DNA of 13,888 bases from Fimbriimonadaceae bacterium (GTDB lineage Bacteria; Armatimonadota; Fimbriimonadia; Fimbriimonadales; Fimbriimonadaceae), in contig JAKRSE010000258.1 of assembly GCA_022402505.1 (NCBI GenBank), positions 1 to 13,888 on the forward strand, in the 5' to 3' direction. Positions 13,357 through 13,888 of the stretch are shown here, in pieces. Made by a program: the position numbers and the translations under genes. The notes under the pieces are model-generated. The model was given only the letters and a program-made list of their open reading frames with translations. It was not told where the DNA came from and ran no database searches. Position 1 is the first letter of the stretch. Each line of letters begins with the position of its first letter.

Positions 13357-13888
13357 ATGGCCTTTTTTGCCCTGCTTTTGGAAGGATTGGGACTCCGATT
13401 CTTCTACTCCCTCATGAGCCGCGTCGCCGGAGAGATCATGCTTCCCGGTTCGCGGGAGCGTCTCGGCGAGGGCTGGTCCTGGGAGGCGCTGGCACGCATC
13501 CGCGACGGTGCCCGCTACTTCCGGACCGCAAACCTGCTTCGGCTCATGGTCTACGTGGTCCCCGCCTACGCCAGTCTGAATCACGGGGCGGGGGCCGCAC
13601 TCGTCGTCATCGGCTTCCTGGCGGGCCTCCACACGACCTGCATTGTTCTGGAAGTGTACAAGCTTGCCCTCGTGAAGCTGCATCTGTCGCGACAGGGTTC
13701 CTCGTTGAAGCGTCGCGGCGAGCCGCCGACTCGGCCGGACATCCGGCTGGACGGTCGGTCCGACTGGTGGTTCGCGATCCACGCATGGGAGTCGGCGGGG
13801 CTCTACCGGATGCTGGGCATCGACCTCTTCCGAAACCTGGTGACCGCCTACATCGAGAACACGACGATTCCACGCCTGGAGCGGGACG
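13357..13888 (+). CDS. Hypothetical membrane protein (3' end outside window)
   Basis: An open frame of 177 codons from the ATG at 13357 to the window edge, preceded by a purine-rich TGGAG immediately before the start. I do not recognise a family. Hydrophobic segments lie at about residues 1-20, 58-73 and 77-98 (ALVVIGFLAGLHTTCIVLEV), followed by a charged loop (residues 105-135) and a conserved-looking block WWFAIHAWESAGLYRMLGIDLFRNLV (residues 137-162), in which the His and Glu might be functional. The pattern of two or three membrane segments then a polar domain is like membrane-bound acyltransferases or glycolipid enzymes, but that is a guess. The 22-bp spacing from the LpxH-like gene suggests a shared transcript and possibly an envelope-lipid role. 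Confidence 0.75.
   Translation, partial: MAFFALLLEGLGLRFFYSLMSRVAGEIMLPGSRERLGEGWSWEALARIRDGARYFRTANLLRLMVYVVPAYASLNHGAGAALVVIGFLAGLHTTCIVLEVYKLALVKLHLSRQGSSLKRRGEPPTRPDIRLDGRSDWWFAIHAWESAGLYRMLGIDLFRNLVTAYIENTTIPRLERD

Overview
The window looks like a chromosomal segment of a GC-rich, probably diderm bacterium. My best guess is Armatimonadota (Fimbriimonadales-like). The main reason is the prepilin-like protein at the left edge, whose processed N-terminus (FTLIELLVVIAIIAILAAIL, then FPVFAQAK and a DYDD motif) is a style I associate with that group. The rml sugar-nucleotide genes and an LpxH-like phosphoesterase fit an outer membrane. This is inference: no rRNA is present.

Layout. 1-1445: a partial type IV prepilin-like gene and an unrecognised two-span membrane protein, both on the minus strand. 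1522-2673: a TatD-family nuclease converging on a small lipoprotein with a heavy-metal-associated (HMA) domain. 2739-6188: a DUF72 protein, then overlapping rmlB-rmlA-rmlC on the plus strand, which make dTDP-4-dehydro-L-rhamnose; rmlD is not in the window. 6239-6314: tRNA-Ala(CGC) with the G3-U70 identity pair and an encoded CCA. 6315-7208: a stretch that looks less GC-rich, holding an AlkB-family dioxygenase gene of full length broken by two in-frame stops, plus several hairpins. 7209-7676: a small beta-rich hypothetical protein. 7817-10418: a translationally coupled furA-katG oxidative-stress operon with a perfect 17-nt palindrome over its predicted promoter, ending in a 16-bp hairpin. 10543-11079: a RAYT (REP-associated tyrosine transposase). 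Upstream of it, 11206-11416, is a chain of hairpins built from five copies of CATGGYGA in strictly alternating orientation. 11499-12401: a PhyH-family dioxygenase. 12531-13334: an LpxH-like metallophosphoesterase. 13357-end: a partial membrane protein.

Most interesting points. (1) The AlkB pseudogene: both stops (TAG, TAA) sit exactly where the family has tyrosine (HYGxxxxYK), while the metal and 2-oxoglutarate ligands are intact. (2) The alternating CATGGYGA hairpin chain beside the RAYT, a candidate REP/BIME-like element or structured RNA. (3) Four genes have a TANNNT -10-like hexamer only 6-9 nt before their start codon, suggesting leaderless transcripts. (4) The palindrome in the furA-katG promoter. 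The remaining genes look like ordinary housekeeping or accessory genes, and I do not see a clear new multi-gene defence or biosynthetic system.
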